Shown: positions 1 through 8,033, numbered from the stretch's first letter. The stretch: 64,000 nucleotides of DNA from Rhodoplanes sp. Z2-YC6860 (GCF_001579845.1 NZ_CP007440.1:7710029-7774028), one strand, 5' to 3'. Numbers and translations: made by a program. Notes: generated by a model from the sequence alone, not told the origin.

Positions 1-217
1 CTTCGAGCACATAGACGAACTCGTCCTCGTGCGAATGCCAATGACGCTGGCTCGACCAGTTGCCCGGCGGCAGGTGCATGAGATTGACGCCGAAATCCTT
101 GAGCCCGCCGGCGTCGCCCAGCCGCTGACGCACGCGCTCGGCACAGGGCGCGTCGAAGGGTTTCGGATAAGGGCAACCCTTGCGTTCCGGCACGGCGCTG
201 ACGTCGATTTTCGGCAT
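1..217 (-). CDS. cupin-domain protein, 3' end outside window
   Basis: The first 72 residues are visible, reading leftward from the ATG at 215-217; the C-terminus lies beyond the window edge. The end of the visible part (residues about 50-72) reads like the first cupin motif: MHLPPGNWSSQRHWHSHEDE, with spaced histidines and an acidic residue that usually bind a metal. It starts 5 bases after the stop of the small membrane peptide gene, so it is probably the last visible gene of the rhodanese/YeeE operon. The substrate cannot be told. The small-barrel cupin family includes sugar isomerases, dioxygenases and non-catalytic binding proteins. Confidence 0.75.
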   Translation of the reverse strand, partial: MPKIDVSAVPERKGCPYPKPFDAPCAERVRQRLGDAGGLKDFGVNLMHLPPGNWSSQRHWHSHEDEFVYVLE

Positions 218-222
218 GTGAT

Positions 223-381
223 CTATTTCTTCTGCACCGACGGGCACGGCGCGCCGCAGGGCGCGCATGCGCCGGCGAAGTCCTCCGGCGAAACCGGCCG
301 GCCCGCCGACGGCGAGGTCAGGTGGTCGGCCAGTAGAGCGGCAAAGCCTACGAGAAAAACGATGGCATAGACGGCGCGCAT
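223..381 (-). CDS. small membrane-anchored peptide with C-terminal cysteines
   Basis: This is a 52-residue predicted protein. Residues about 1-20 form one hydrophobic segment (RAVYAIVFLVGFAALLADHL), and the tail has three cysteines in the pattern ACAPCGAPC. The ATG at 379-381 lies 4 bases after the stop of the YeeE gene. A GGGAG motif about 9 bases upstream overlaps the end of that gene, which points to translational coupling. The position between a sulfur transporter and a cupin suggests a role in sulfur handling, and the cysteines could bind a metal or carry sulfur; that is inference. I do not recognise a family. Confidence 0.55.
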   Translation of the reverse strand: MRAVYAIVFLVGFAALLADHLTSPSAGRPVSPEDFAGACAPCGAPCPSVQKK

Positions 382-385
382 CGGC

Positions 386-1531
386 TCACTCCCGCGACAG
401 GCCGAACAACGGCCGGAGCTTGATGCCGATCCAGCAGCCCGGCAGCGCCGCGGCAAACCAGACCCAGCCATGCAGCGAGCCGGACGCAAGCCCGCCGACG
501 AACGCACCGATGTTGCAGCCGAAGCCCAAGCGGGCGCCCCAGCCCATCAGCAGGCCGCCGACTGCGGCGGCCAGGAGCGAGCCCACCGGCGGCCAGGGAT
601 TGCGTGCGAACGGCGCGGTCGCCGCAGCCGCCGCCATGGCGCCGAAGATCATCCCCAAGTCCGTGAGGCTCGAGGTGTCGCCGAGGATCGAATCGCCCAG
701 CGCGTGTTTGGGTCCCGCCCACTGCCAGAACTCCGCGCCGGAAAAATCGTAGCCGGCGAGCGCCGCAAGCTTCGCGCCCCACACGGTGAAGCCGAACGTC
801 ACGCTCCAGGGATGATGACCGGCCGCGAACACGCCGATCGAGAGCAAGCCAATCAGCACCGCGCCAATCAGAATCCGCCGCGACGGCTTGAACGAAGCGC
901 CGCGCTTTCGCGCCAGCGCAATGCCGGCGACGGCCGCGACCGCGAGCGTCGCCCAGGTGGCGGCAAGGCCGCCCCACGGGCCGAGATAATCCGCGGCGAG
1001 AATCGGATCGAGGCCGCCCAAGGCGAGAAACGCCGGCAAGTGCAGACTGCCAATGACGGAGCCGGCGATGAAGAAGGCGAGCGTGATGATCATGCGGCCC
1101 GAGCCGCCGCCGACCGTGTAGAGCGTGCCGGAGCCGCAGCCGTTGCCGAGCTGCATGCCGATGCCGAACACGAACGCGCCGATGATCAGCGACGGCCCGA
1201 TTGGCGCAATCGCGCCGCCGAAGCCCGGCACGAGCTTCGCCACCGGCACCACGGCTGTGGCCGCAATCGCGATCAGCAGGAGCCCGCCGAGAAAGCCGTC
1301 GGCCTGGCCGCGGGTGATCAGCCGGCGCCATGAGGCGGTGAAGCTGAACTCGGTCTTGAGGAACGCAACGCCGAGCGCGAAGCCCAGCAGGATCAGCGCC
1401 ACGGCCGCCGGCTGGCCGTCGATCATCACCAGCGCAATCATCACCGCGGTGGCAAGCACTGAGGCGATCAGGAACGGCCAGTCGAGGCGCGGCAGCCGCA
1501 CGGTGGCGGATTCGGTGGCGGCAATGGTCAT
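386..1531 (-). CDS. YeeE/YedE family sulfur (thiosulfate-type) transporter
   Basis: This inner-membrane protein of about 381 residues has many hydrophobic segments in two YeeE-type halves. Each half has the cysteine-glycine signature expected of the family: LGNGCGSGTLYTVGGG in the first and LGFGCNIGAFVGG near the C-terminus. In the characterised thiosulfate transporter TsuA (YeeE), conserved cysteines in such motifs line the substrate path. The rhodanese gene upstream on the same strand fits thiosulfate or related sulfane-sulfur uptake. I chose the ATG at 1529-1531; a TTG eight codons upstream is the alternative. A palindromic repeat separates it from the rhodanese gene. The exact substrate is inferred. 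Confidence 0.85.
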   Translation of the reverse strand: MTIAATESATVRLPRLDWPFLIASVLATAVMIALVMIDGQPAAVALILLGFALGVAFLKTEFSFTASWRRLITRGQADGFLGGLLLIAIAATAVVPVAKLVPGFGGAIAPIGPSLIIGAFVFGIGMQLGNGCGSGTLYTVGGGSGRMIITLAFFIAGSVIGSLHLPAFLALGGLDPILAADYLGPWGGLAATWATLAVAAVAGIALARKRGASFKPSRRILIGAVLIGLLSIGVFAAGHHPWSVTFGFTVWGAKLAALAGYDFSGAEFWQWAGPKHALGDSILGDTSSLTDLGMIFGAMAAAAATAPFARNPWPPVGSLLAAAVGGLLMGWGARLGFGCNIGAFVGGLASGSLHGWVWFAAALPGCWIGIKLRPLFGLSRE

Positions 1532-1571
1532 TGGTTGTTTCAACTTCCGGGACAACGCGGGCAGTCTATCT

Positions 1572-1677
1572 CCGTCACCCTGACGTGCGAGCGGAGCGAG
1601 CCTCGAAGGGCGACGGCCCGGGATTTCGGGGCCGCATCCTTCGAGGCCCGCCTACGGCGGGCACCTCAGGATAACGG
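1572..1677. repeat. palindromic intergenic repeat (CCTCAGGAT type)
   Basis: The outer arms 1572-1588 and 1661-1677 are imperfect reverse complements. The inner arms CCTCGAAGG (1601-1609) and CCTTCGAGG (1638-1646) are perfect. It folds into a long cruciform and sits between the rhodanese stop and the YeeE start, inside an apparent operon. Dispersed palindromes of this look are common in Bradyrhizobium-like genomes. The outer arm resembles the arms of the element at 61362-61439. Confidence 0.75.
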
Positions 1678-1713
1678 ATTGAGAGTGGTACATGCTTCGA
1701 GATAGAGCACCAG

Positions 1714-2685
1714 CTAAAGCCCCATGCCCAGCGCCTTCTTCACATCGTCCCACCGCGTGCGCGACGATTCAATCGGGCGGTGCGCATCGGAGCTCCATTC
1801 CACCATCGAGCCGGCATAGAGCTTCACGTTCGGCTGGCCGAGAATCTCCGACAGCACGAACCAGTCGGTCGCAGCCCAGTGGCCGGTGTTGCAATAGGTC
1901 ACCACCGGACCCGCCGGCACCTTGCTCGCGATCGCCGCAAGCTCGGCCTTCGGTCGCAGCCGGTTGGTCGCGGGATCGTAGAAGCTCGCGCTGTCGATGT
2001 TGATCGCACCCGGAATGTGGCCATAGGCCTTGGCCAGCCCCGCCTTCTCGCGGCCGCTGAAGAAGCTCGGCGGACGCGCATCGACCAGCGTGGCGTTCGG
2101 ATTCTTCTCGACCTCTTCCAGTTCGGCGAGCAGCGCCTCGTTGAACTTGCCGGAAAAGATCTTGGGCGCCGGGACGTTGTTGCCCGCCTCGACCGGGAAG
2201 CCCGCCGCCTGCCAGCCCGCAAAGCCGCCATCGAGGATCGAGATCGCCGGATGCCCCGCGGCCTTCAAGGTCCAGTAGATGCGTGCGGCCGCGCCAAAGT
2301 CGGTCGCGCTGACGCCGGCCGGCACGACGACCACATGGCTGTCCTCGTCGATGCCGGTCTCGCCGATGAGCTTCTCGAGCGCGGTCTGGCTCGGCACCAT
2401 CAGCGGCTGGCCGTTGCGCGACACGCGCCAGCCGGCCTTGTCGTAGTCGCTGTGGATCGCGCCCGGGATATGTGCCTTGGCATAGGCCTCGGCACCGCCG
2501 CCGTCGATCACCGAACGGATGTCGAGCACCACCACGTCGCTATCGGCGCGATGCTCGTTCAGCCATTGCGGCGAAACCAGCGGTGTCGCGGTCTCGGCAA
2601 AGGCCGGCATCGCAGCCACCGCAACCGACGCCAGAACCGCCGCCGCAAACGCGCGGCGCGAAAGGAAAGCCACCAGTCCCGACAT
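1714..2685 (-). CDS. exported rhodanese-type sulfurtransferase
   Basis: This 323-residue protein has an N-terminal signal peptide (LSRRAFAAAVLASVAVAAM, cleavage likely after AFA), so it should act in the periplasm. Two rhodanese folds follow, the usual thiosulfate or 3-mercaptopyruvate sulfurtransferase layout. The second has the active-site loop YCNTGHWAATDW with the catalytic cysteine; the first lacks a cysteine at that place, as is normal for the structural domain. It moves sulfane sulfur to a thiophilic acceptor. The ATG at 2683-2685 has a good GAGGAG site. A longer frame to 2748 exists but would put the signal peptide inside. It is divergent from the Lrp-type regulator gene. Confidence 0.88.
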   Translation of the reverse strand: MSGLVAFLSRRAFAAAVLASVAVAAMPAFAETATPLVSPQWLNEHRADSDVVVLDIRSVIDGGGAEAYAKAHIPGAIHSDYDKAGWRVSRNGQPLMVPSQTALEKLIGETGIDEDSHVVVVPAGVSATDFGAAARIYWTLKAAGHPAISILDGGFAGWQAAGFPVEAGNNVPAPKIFSGKFNEALLAELEEVEKNPNATLVDARPPSFFSGREKAGLAKAYGHIPGAINIDSASFYDPATNRLRPKAELAAIASKVPAGPVVTYCNTGHWAATDWFVLSEILGQPNVKLYAGSMVEWSSDAHRPIESSRTRWDDVKKALGMGL

Positions 2686-2763
2686 GAAATCTGCTCCTCG
2701 GCCCGCCCCTGGATAACCCCAGGGCCCACGGCCCTTGATCGGCCGCATATGACAGCCCTTGAA

Positions 2764-2782
2764 ATAGAATATTTTACTCTAT
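2764..2782. promoter_or_regulatory. Lrp-type operator in the divergent rhodanese/lrp intergenic region
   Basis: The 19-bp sequence 2764-2782 has perfect outer arms ATAGA and TCTAT around an AT-rich centre, with 14 of 19 positions symmetric. Positions 2765-2779 match 14 of 15 positions of the E. coli Lrp consensus YAGHAWATTWTDCTR, which I quote from memory. A weaker AGAA-N6-TTCT half-repeat lies at 2805-2818. The site lies 79 bases from the rhodanese start and 85 from the regulator start. Autoregulation plus control of the sulfur operon is the natural reading but is inferred. Confidence 0.65.
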
Positions 2783-2867
2783 ATGGAATACCTAGCTCTC
2801 AAAAAGAAATATCCTTCTAAAGTCTAGCCCGCCTCCTATCAGACGTTCTCACCCCAGGATCGCGCTT

Positions 2868-3335
2868 ATGGACGCCATCGACCGGAAAATCCTCGCCGTG
2901 GTCCAGGAGGATGCCTCGCTGTCGGTCGCCGAGATCGGCAACCGGGTCGGCCTCTCCTCCACCCCGTGCTGGAAACGCATCCAGCGGCTCGAAGCCGACG
3001 GAGTCATCACCAAGCGCGTGGCGCTGATCGCGCCGGAGAAGATCGGACTCGGCATCACGGTGTTCGTCTCCATCGAGACCGGCGACCATTCGCAGGACTG
3101 GCTCGACCGCTTCGCCGAAACGGTCGGCGCAATGCCCGAGGTGATGGAGTTCTACCGCATGGCCGGCGACGTCGATTACATGCTGCGCGTCGTGGTGCCG
3201 GATATCGCGGGCTACGACACGTTCTACAAGAAGCTGATCGCCAACGTATCGCTGAAGAACGTGACGTCGCGCTTTGCGATGGAAAAGATCAAATCGACGA
3301 CCTCGCTGCCGATTCCGCACCAGGCGGCGGCGTGA
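2868..3335 (+). CDS. Lrp/AsnC-family transcriptional regulator
   Basis: This 155-residue protein has the usual Lrp/AsnC length. Residues 1-60 are a helix-turn-helix domain beginning MDAIDRKILAVVQED, with the recognition region VGLSSTPCWKRIQRLEADG. Residues about 65-145 are the RAM effector and oligomerisation domain, including the family-typical segment MAGDVDYMLRVVVPD. Local regulators of this family usually sense an amino acid or small thiol and bind AT-rich palindromes; one lies just upstream at 2764-2782. The effector is unknown. A sulfur compound would fit the divergent rhodanese/YeeE operon. The 3' end overlaps the start of the pentapeptide-repeat gene by 4 bases. Confidence 0.9.
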   Translation: MDAIDRKILAVVQEDASLSVAEIGNRVGLSSTPCWKRIQRLEADGVITKRVALIAPEKIGLGITVFVSIETGDHSQDWLDRFAETVGAMPEVMEFYRMAGDVDYMLRVVVPDIAGYDTFYKKLIANVSLKNVTSRFAMEKIKSTTSLPIPHQAAA

Positions 3336-4108
3336 GAGCCGGCACGCTGCTGGCTGGTGCGCTCCTGGCCGGTGCCGTTGCAGCGACACTTTCGCTTTCG
3401 CAGGCACGAGCAGAGCCGCGCGACGACTTCGTCGCCGGACGCAGCAAGAACTGCCCACGCTGCGATCTCGCCGGTGTCAACCTCAAGCGGCGCGATCTGA
3501 GCGGCGCCGACCTGACCGGCGCCAGTCTCAAGGGCGCCAATCTGCACGATGCGAGGCTCGTGGGTGCTCAGCTCGCCGGTGCCGACTTTGCCGGCGCCAA
3601 CCTCAACAAGGCCAATCTGATGCGCGCCGATCTGACCAACGCGAAACTTCGCGAGGCCATGCTTTACGGCGCCAATCTCGATGCCGCGAAGCTCACCGGA
3701 GCAGATCTCAGCGCCGCCATGATGGGCATCGCGCATCTGGTGCGCAGCGACCTCAACGGGGCGAACCTCCGCGGCGCAGACCTGCGCAAGAGCCGGCTGG
3801 CCGACGCGAAGCTTGCCGGCGCGGACCTGTCAGAGGTGGCGCTCGACTTTGCCTTCCTGCGTGGCGCCATCCTCGAAGGCGCGAAGCTCAATGGCGCGCG
3901 CCTGATGGGCGCCGAACTTCCGCAAGCCAATCTCTCCAGCGCCAACCTGCAAGGAGCCAATGCGGTGGGTGCGAATCTCCGCGGCGCCAATCTGGCACAC
4001 GCCATGCTGGGCGGGGCGACGCTGAGCAAAGCCAACCTCTACGAGGCGAATCTCGACGGCGCGGCGTTCAAGGACACCACTATGCCGGACGGCACCGTGC
4101 GCCCTTGA
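3332..4108 (+). CDS. exported pentapeptide-repeat protein
   Basis: This protein of about 258 residues starts at a GTG (3332-3334) that overlaps the regulator's TGA, a GTGA coupling. Residues 1-29 are an Ala/Leu-rich signal peptide ending in a QARAEP-like site. A CxxC pair (NCPRC) follows at about residue 40. From there to the end the protein is a run of A(D/N)LxG pentapeptides such as GADLTGASLKGANL, which form a right-handed beta-helix. No catalytic domain is visible. Such proteins act as binding or structural scaffolds. Coupling to an Lrp regulator is unusual and may mean shared regulation. The role is unknown. Confidence 0.8.
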   Translation: MRAGTLLAGALLAGAVAATLSLSQARAEPRDDFVAGRSKNCPRCDLAGVNLKRRDLSGADLTGASLKGANLHDARLVGAQLAGADFAGANLNKANLMRADLTNAKLREAMLYGANLDAAKLTGADLSAAMMGIAHLVRSDLNGANLRGADLRKSRLADAKLAGADLSEVALDFAFLRGAILEGAKLNGARLMGAELPQANLSSANLQGANAVGANLRGANLAHAMLGGATLSKANLYEANLDGAAFKDTTMPDGTVRP

Positions 4109-4115
4109 GCAAGGC

Positions 4116-4859
4116 TCACGGGTTGAGCTGCAAAATCTCCAGCCGCGCCGAGCTTTCGAACTGGCCTTGCGTGAGCTGCGTCGAGAGCTGTGGATTGACG
4201 CCGCTCTGGCCGGGCTTGCGATAGAAACTCGCACGCAACACGATGCGGCGATTGTTCGCCGCATCGTCCTTGGCGCAAGCCTGCTTGACGAACAACGCCC
4301 CGACCGCGCTCTCGCCCTCTGCCGGCGGCAACGCCTGACAATCGCGCTCGGCCTCCATGCCGTAGCGCGCAGCAAGCACGCCACCGAGCACATAAGCCTC
4401 GGCACGCTTGCGCAGGTTGGCTTCGGTGATGTGGTCCTGATAGTCGGCGCGCGGGTCGGTGACCATCCGAATTCCTTGCAGCACGCCACGATCGTCGAAC
4501 AACGCCGACACGATCACCGGGAAGCGGACCTCGGTGGTGCCGGCCCAGCGCGTGATGTTCATCTCGAGGTCCTTCGCACGCGCGATGTATTCGAGCTCGT
4601 CGTCGTATTCGAAATAGACCTCGTGCAACCCGCTCGGATCGGCCGGGCAGCGCGCGAAGTCGCTCCAGCCGGTGAGCCTCATGCGCGGCGGCCCGCCGTT
4701 CGAGCCGCAGGCAAAGCCGCGGAACTCCTCGGCGCCCGGTTGAGCCGCAACGGACTGCCCGATCTTGAGGTCCCACACGGTCGAACGGCGCAGCTCCTGC
4801 GCGGACGCGGTCGCGCATAGCAAAACGGCAAGGATTCCTACGAATGGCTTCACCGGCAT
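4116..4859 (-). CDS. exported protein of unknown function
   Basis: This is a 247-residue protein starting at the ATG 4857-4859 with a clear signal peptide (MPVKPFVGILAVLLCATASA) cut before QELRR. The mature part has about six cysteines and is otherwise soluble; two cysteines sit in FACGSNGGPP and FARCPAD. I do not recognise a family. It is convergent with the pentapeptide gene (7-base gap) and divergent from the cytochrome gene with only 49 bases between the starts, so the two may share regulation. An in-frame ATG upstream at 4946 would put the signal peptide inside the protein and was rejected. Confidence 0.6.
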   Translation of the reverse strand: MPVKPFVGILAVLLCATASAQELRRSTVWDLKIGQSVAAQPGAEEFRGFACGSNGGPPRMRLTGWSDFARCPADPSGLHEVYFEYDDELEYIARAKDLEMNITRWAGTTEVRFPVIVSALFDDRGVLQGIRMVTDPRADYQDHITEANLRKRAEAYVLGGVLAARYGMEAERDCQALPPAEGESAVGALFVKQACAKDDAANNRRIVLRASFYRKPGQSGVNPQLSTQLTQGQFESSARLEILQLNP

Positions 4860-4908
4860 CGCGCGCTTTTCCGTGTTGCGGCCCAATCGTATAGTCGCAA
4901 GCAACAAC

Positions 4909-5451
4909 ATGAAAGCTTGGGGAAGCGCCGTGGGTCTGATCGACATTTCAAAGTTGAAAAAAGCAGCTGGGCCTGCCGCGGTTGCGGCCCTGCTGTTCGG
5001 CTTCGCCTCATACGCCTCGGCGCAAGACGCGGCAGATCTCGCCGACGGGTTGCGGCTGTTTCGTCAGAAGGGCAACTGCCAGGCCTGTCACGGCTGGGCC
5101 GGCGATGGCCGCAAGATGGACAACCAGATGCCGGACGGCAGCAACTTGCGCGAATCCGAGATGAACCGCGAGCTCTTGATCATCACCATCAAATGCGGAC
5201 GGCCCGGCACCGGTATGCCGGCCTTCGATAAATTCGCCTACAGCGACGGCCGCTGCTTCGGGCTGAAGCAGGCCGATCTCAAGGCGCGCGATCTGTCGCT
5301 GGCCGATCCGCCCGCCCCCTTGCAGAATCGCGAGGTCGAGCTGCTCGCGGATTTCCTGCTCGCGCGCGTCGTCGGCAAGGGTCCGATGAATCACGCCAAG
5401 TGTGTCGAGTACTGGGGCTCCGACGTCGAGGCCTGCAGCGAGTTCAAATAG
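4909..5451 (+). CDS. periplasmic c-type cytochrome, probable PQQ-dehydrogenase electron acceptor
   Basis: This is a protein of about 180 residues with an N-terminal signal segment (AAGPAAVAALLFGFASYASA). The heme-binding site NCQACHGWAGDG is about 26 residues into the mature protein. The methionine in GTGMPAFDKF is the likely sixth heme ligand. Several further cysteines lie in the second half. It is convergent with a PQQ-dependent dehydrogenase gene 94 bases away, so a role as its electron acceptor (like XoxG or MxaG) is a reasonable inference. The start could also be the GTG at 4930, which has a better GGGGAAG ribosome site than the ATG at 4909. Confidence 0.82.
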   Translation: MKAWGSAVGLIDISKLKKAAGPAAVAALLFGFASYASAQDAADLADGLRLFRQKGNCQACHGWAGDGRKMDNQMPDGSNLRESEMNRELLIITIKCGRPGTGMPAFDKFAYSDGRCFGLKQADLKARDLSLADPPAPLQNREVELLADFLLARVVGKGPMNHAKCVEYWGSDVEACSEFK

Positions 5452-5464
5452 GGCGGCATCAGCG

Positions 5465-5498
5465 GTGCCGTCCCTCCCCGCCAGGGGAGGGATGGCAC
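5465..5498. terminator. hairpin between convergent cytochrome and PQQ dehydrogenase genes
   Basis: Arms 5465-5479 and 5484-5498 form a 15-bp stem with one G:T pair and a 4-base loop. It lies midway between two convergent stop codons, where a bidirectional terminator is expected. There is no long T run on either side, so it may instead be a small dispersed palindrome; its CCTCCCC/GGGGAGG core resembles the repeat inside hrpB. Confidence 0.55.
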
Positions 5499-5545
5499 TC
5501 GTTGCACGACCGCTTCAAAGTCAAACGACTTTTCTTGCGTCCCGC

Positions 5546-7306
5546 TCAATTCAACGCGAACACGAACATGTAGCTCGACGTTTCCAGCTTATCGAACTTC
5601 ACCGGATGCAGATGGCGGCCGCTGGTCTGCACCGCGAGATACTGTTTCGGGCCGATCGCATAGGTCACGGGCGCGCCCTTCAGCGGCGTGCCCACGTTGA
5701 AGCGCCACAACTCCTCGAGCGTTTCCGAATTGTAGGCGATGATCCAGCCGTCCTGGAGAGCGGTGAACACCAGCCCGCCGGCCGTCACCAGCGCGCCCGA
5801 GCGGATCTCGATGTCGGTGATGGCCTTGGCGATCACCTTGTGGTTGACCGTGTCGTAAGCCGTGATCGAGCCGTAATAGAGATCGCTGGTGTAGGTGCGC
5901 TTCTCGAAACCCTTCCGGTCGAGGCCGCCGTCCGGCCCCTTGAACGCCGCCTTGGCGCCGTTCTGCGTGAAGCAGCCCTCGATACCGACGCCGTAGGCGA
6001 TCTTGGTGGTCGGATCATATGCAGTCGGCTGGTGCGCGACGCCGCCGTGCCATGTGGGGCAGGCTCGCTTCATGCCATCGCCGCGCAACGCCCGCGCTTC
6101 AGGCACGTATTTCTGCACGTCGAGCGAAGGATCGTACTCGATCGGCTTGCCGGTCTTGGGATCGAGACCCTTGGTCCAGTTGAGATCGTTCACATACTGG
6201 CCGCCTTTGATGAAGCTGCCGTTGGCGCGATCGAGCGTGTAGAAGAAACCGTTGCGGCCGAAATGACCGATCGCCTTTCGCGACTGACCGTTGATGGTGA
6301 CGTCGTACAGCATGTGGATGCCGTTCTCGTCGTAATCCCACGAGTCGTTCGGCGTGTACTGGTAGTGCCAGACGAGCTTGCCGGTCTCGATGTCGAGCGC
6401 CACCGCCGCGTTGGTATAGAGGTTGTCGCCCGGGCGGGATTCCGGATCGTATTGCGGCACCGGATTGCCGGTGCCCCAGATGGTCAGATGTGTGGCCGGA
6501 TCGTAAGAGCCGGTCTGCCACAAGCCGCCGCCACCGGTCTTCCAGGCGTTGTTCTTGTCTTTCCAGGTTTCGCTGCCGGGCTCGCCGGGCTTGGGCACCA
6601 CATACCAACGCCACAGCTCCTTGCCGGTGCGCGCGTCGAGCGCGGCGAGCCAGCCGCGCGTGCCGCCGTCGCCTGCGCCGTTCGCCACCAGCACCTTGCC
6701 TTCGGCAGTGATCGGCGCGGTGTAGAAGCGCTCCTTCGTACCGAACTCGTCGGTCTTGGCGACCTTCTGGTCCCAGACGATCTCGCCGCTGTCGCGGTTG
6801 ATCCCGATCACCCGGCCGTCCGGCAGATTGGCGATCACGAGATCTTCCCACAGCGCGATGCCGCGGGTGCGCGAGACATTGCCCTCGTGGCGGACGCCCG
6901 GATCGCAGACCCAGACGAAATCACCCTTGTTTCCCTTGCGCGCGTCGATCTTGTACACCGTGCCCCAGCCATCGGTGGTGTACATGAAACCGTTGTCGAT
7001 CAGCGGATTGACCTCGTTCTCCGGCCCGTTCTGTCCGACATCCTGCATGCCGCCGAGCGCCAGCGCCCACACCATCCGCAGACCCTTGACGTTGTCGCGA
7101 TTGACCTGCGTCAGTTTGGAATAGCGCTGCGAACCGTAGTCGCCATTCATCATCAGCCAGTTCTGCGGCTCATTCTGCGCATTGACGAGCCGGTCGCGGT
7201 TGACGGTCATCTTGTATTGCGCAGCCGCGAACGACACGGTCAGTGCCAGGATCGACGCGCTGGCAAGCGCAGTGACAGCAATCCGAATTGTCGAGTGACG
7301 TGACAT
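5546..7306 (-). CDS. PQQ-dependent alcohol dehydrogenase (methanol/ethanol family), predicted lanthanide type
   Basis: This 586-residue periplasmic protein has a signal peptide (ALASASILALTVSFAAAQ) and then an eight-bladed propeller with tryptophan-docking repeats such as AALDARTGKELW. The sequence SWDYDENG carries the catalytic aspartate and, two residues on, the extra aspartate that marks lanthanide-dependent XoxF/PedH enzymes; calcium enzymes have alanine there. GTGNP provides the usual asparagine ligand. Two oddities stand out. The vicinal Cys-Cys pair of MxaF/XoxF seems absent: by eye the region aligns with GNVSRTRG. The metal-ligand glutamate in the usual GAExGVRG motif seems to be aspartate, in GDGGTRG. 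The substrate is unknown. A partner cytochrome gene is convergent. Confidence 0.88.
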   Translation of the reverse strand: MSRHSTIRIAVTALASASILALTVSFAAAQYKMTVNRDRLVNAQNEPQNWLMMNGDYGSQRYSKLTQVNRDNVKGLRMVWALALGGMQDVGQNGPENEVNPLIDNGFMYTTDGWGTVYKIDARKGNKGDFVWVCDPGVRHEGNVSRTRGIALWEDLVIANLPDGRVIGINRDSGEIVWDQKVAKTDEFGTKERFYTAPITAEGKVLVANGAGDGGTRGWLAALDARTGKELWRWYVVPKPGEPGSETWKDKNNAWKTGGGGLWQTGSYDPATHLTIWGTGNPVPQYDPESRPGDNLYTNAAVALDIETGKLVWHYQYTPNDSWDYDENGIHMLYDVTINGQSRKAIGHFGRNGFFYTLDRANGSFIKGGQYVNDLNWTKGLDPKTGKPIEYDPSLDVQKYVPEARALRGDGMKRACPTWHGGVAHQPTAYDPTTKIAYGVGIEGCFTQNGAKAAFKGPDGGLDRKGFEKRTYTSDLYYGSITAYDTVNHKVIAKAITDIEIRSGALVTAGGLVFTALQDGWIIAYNSETLEELWRFNVGTPLKGAPVTYAIGPKQYLAVQTSGRHLHPVKFDKLETSSYMFVFALN

Positions 7307-7449
7307 CGCTAACCTCCCAGTTGCGCCTCTGATGGGCGCTCGATTCGGCCAGAGCCAAGTCGAAGCTTATCGGGAGGAAATGCCCTGAACAATCGGGAGC
7401 GCGCCGCAAATGCAGCGGACACGCATCGTGTTCAGAAGCCTTCGATGTC

Positions 7450-8025
7450 CTACGACGTCGGGTAGGTCACGCAGTTCGACAGCCGCGGACGCATATAGAT
7501 CTGGTCCTTAAGCTGCAGCGTGCCGGTCACCACATAGCCGATGGTCGGCTTGTAGGCGTATTGCACCTCGCTCCAGATCAGACAGGAGTTGGCGATCAGC
7601 AGCGCGGATGGCAACGTTACCGACGAGCCCACGGCGTGCGCGGTGCCGTTCTTGGTCACGCTCCAGGCGATGGTGGCCTTGTTGTTGGCGTCGATCGACA
7701 CGCTCGACACCGTCGCTTTCAAGTTGCCCGCATTGTAGGGCGAGATGACGGCCGCCGCGGCATTGAGCGAATTGGTCATGTCGCTGGTGCTCAGGCCCGT
7801 CACCTGCGACGTCAGATCGGCAAGGGTGCGGGCGGTGAGCGTCACCTTGCGGTTGGCGGCGATGCCGGTGGAGATCTCCGTCGTGCCGAGCCACAGCGTC
7901 AGCATCAGCGGCAGCAGCATCGCGAATTCGACCGCGGCAATGCCGCGCTCGTTGCTCGCGAGGCCTGCAACCCGGCGGCTGAGCCTGTCCACGAACGATT
8001 GGAGGCGGGTTTTGATGAGCGTCAT
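7450..8025 (-). CDS. TadE-like pseudopilin
   Basis: This 191-residue protein starts at ATG 8023-8025, 8 bases after the stop of the preceding TadE-like gene. At residue about 25 it has the TadE signature ERGIAAVEFAMLLPLMLTLW: a prepilin-type motif with the key glutamate, followed by one transmembrane helix. The rest is a small extracytoplasmic domain with two cysteines near the C-terminus. Such minor pilins are cleaved by the Tad prepilin peptidase (CpaA) and are needed for Flp pilus assembly. It is probably co-transcribed with 8034-8606. A longer frame from 8139 is not supported by a ribosome site. Confidence 0.85.
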   Translation of the reverse strand: MTLIKTRLQSFVDRLSRRVAGLASNERGIAAVEFAMLLPLMLTLWLGTTEISTGIAANRKVTLTARTLADLTSQVTGLSTSDMTNSLNAAAAVISPYNAGNLKATVSSVSIDANNKATIAWSVTKNGTAHAVGSSVTLPSALLIANSCLIWSEVQYAYKPTIGYVVTGTLQLKDQIYMRPRLSNCVTYPTS

Positions 8026-8033
8026 CGCGCGCC

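Noticed and set aside
1572-1677. Transcription terminator between the rhodanese and YeeE genes
   Set aside because: It lacks a T run and its arms match a dispersed repeat type, so it was called a repeat; it may still affect the mRNA.
5402-7303. A 633-codon open frame on the plus strand opposite the PQQ dehydrogenase
   Set aside because: It is antisense to a gene with clear propeller motifs and signal peptide; its translation has no recognisable domain and reflects GC-rich third-position bias.
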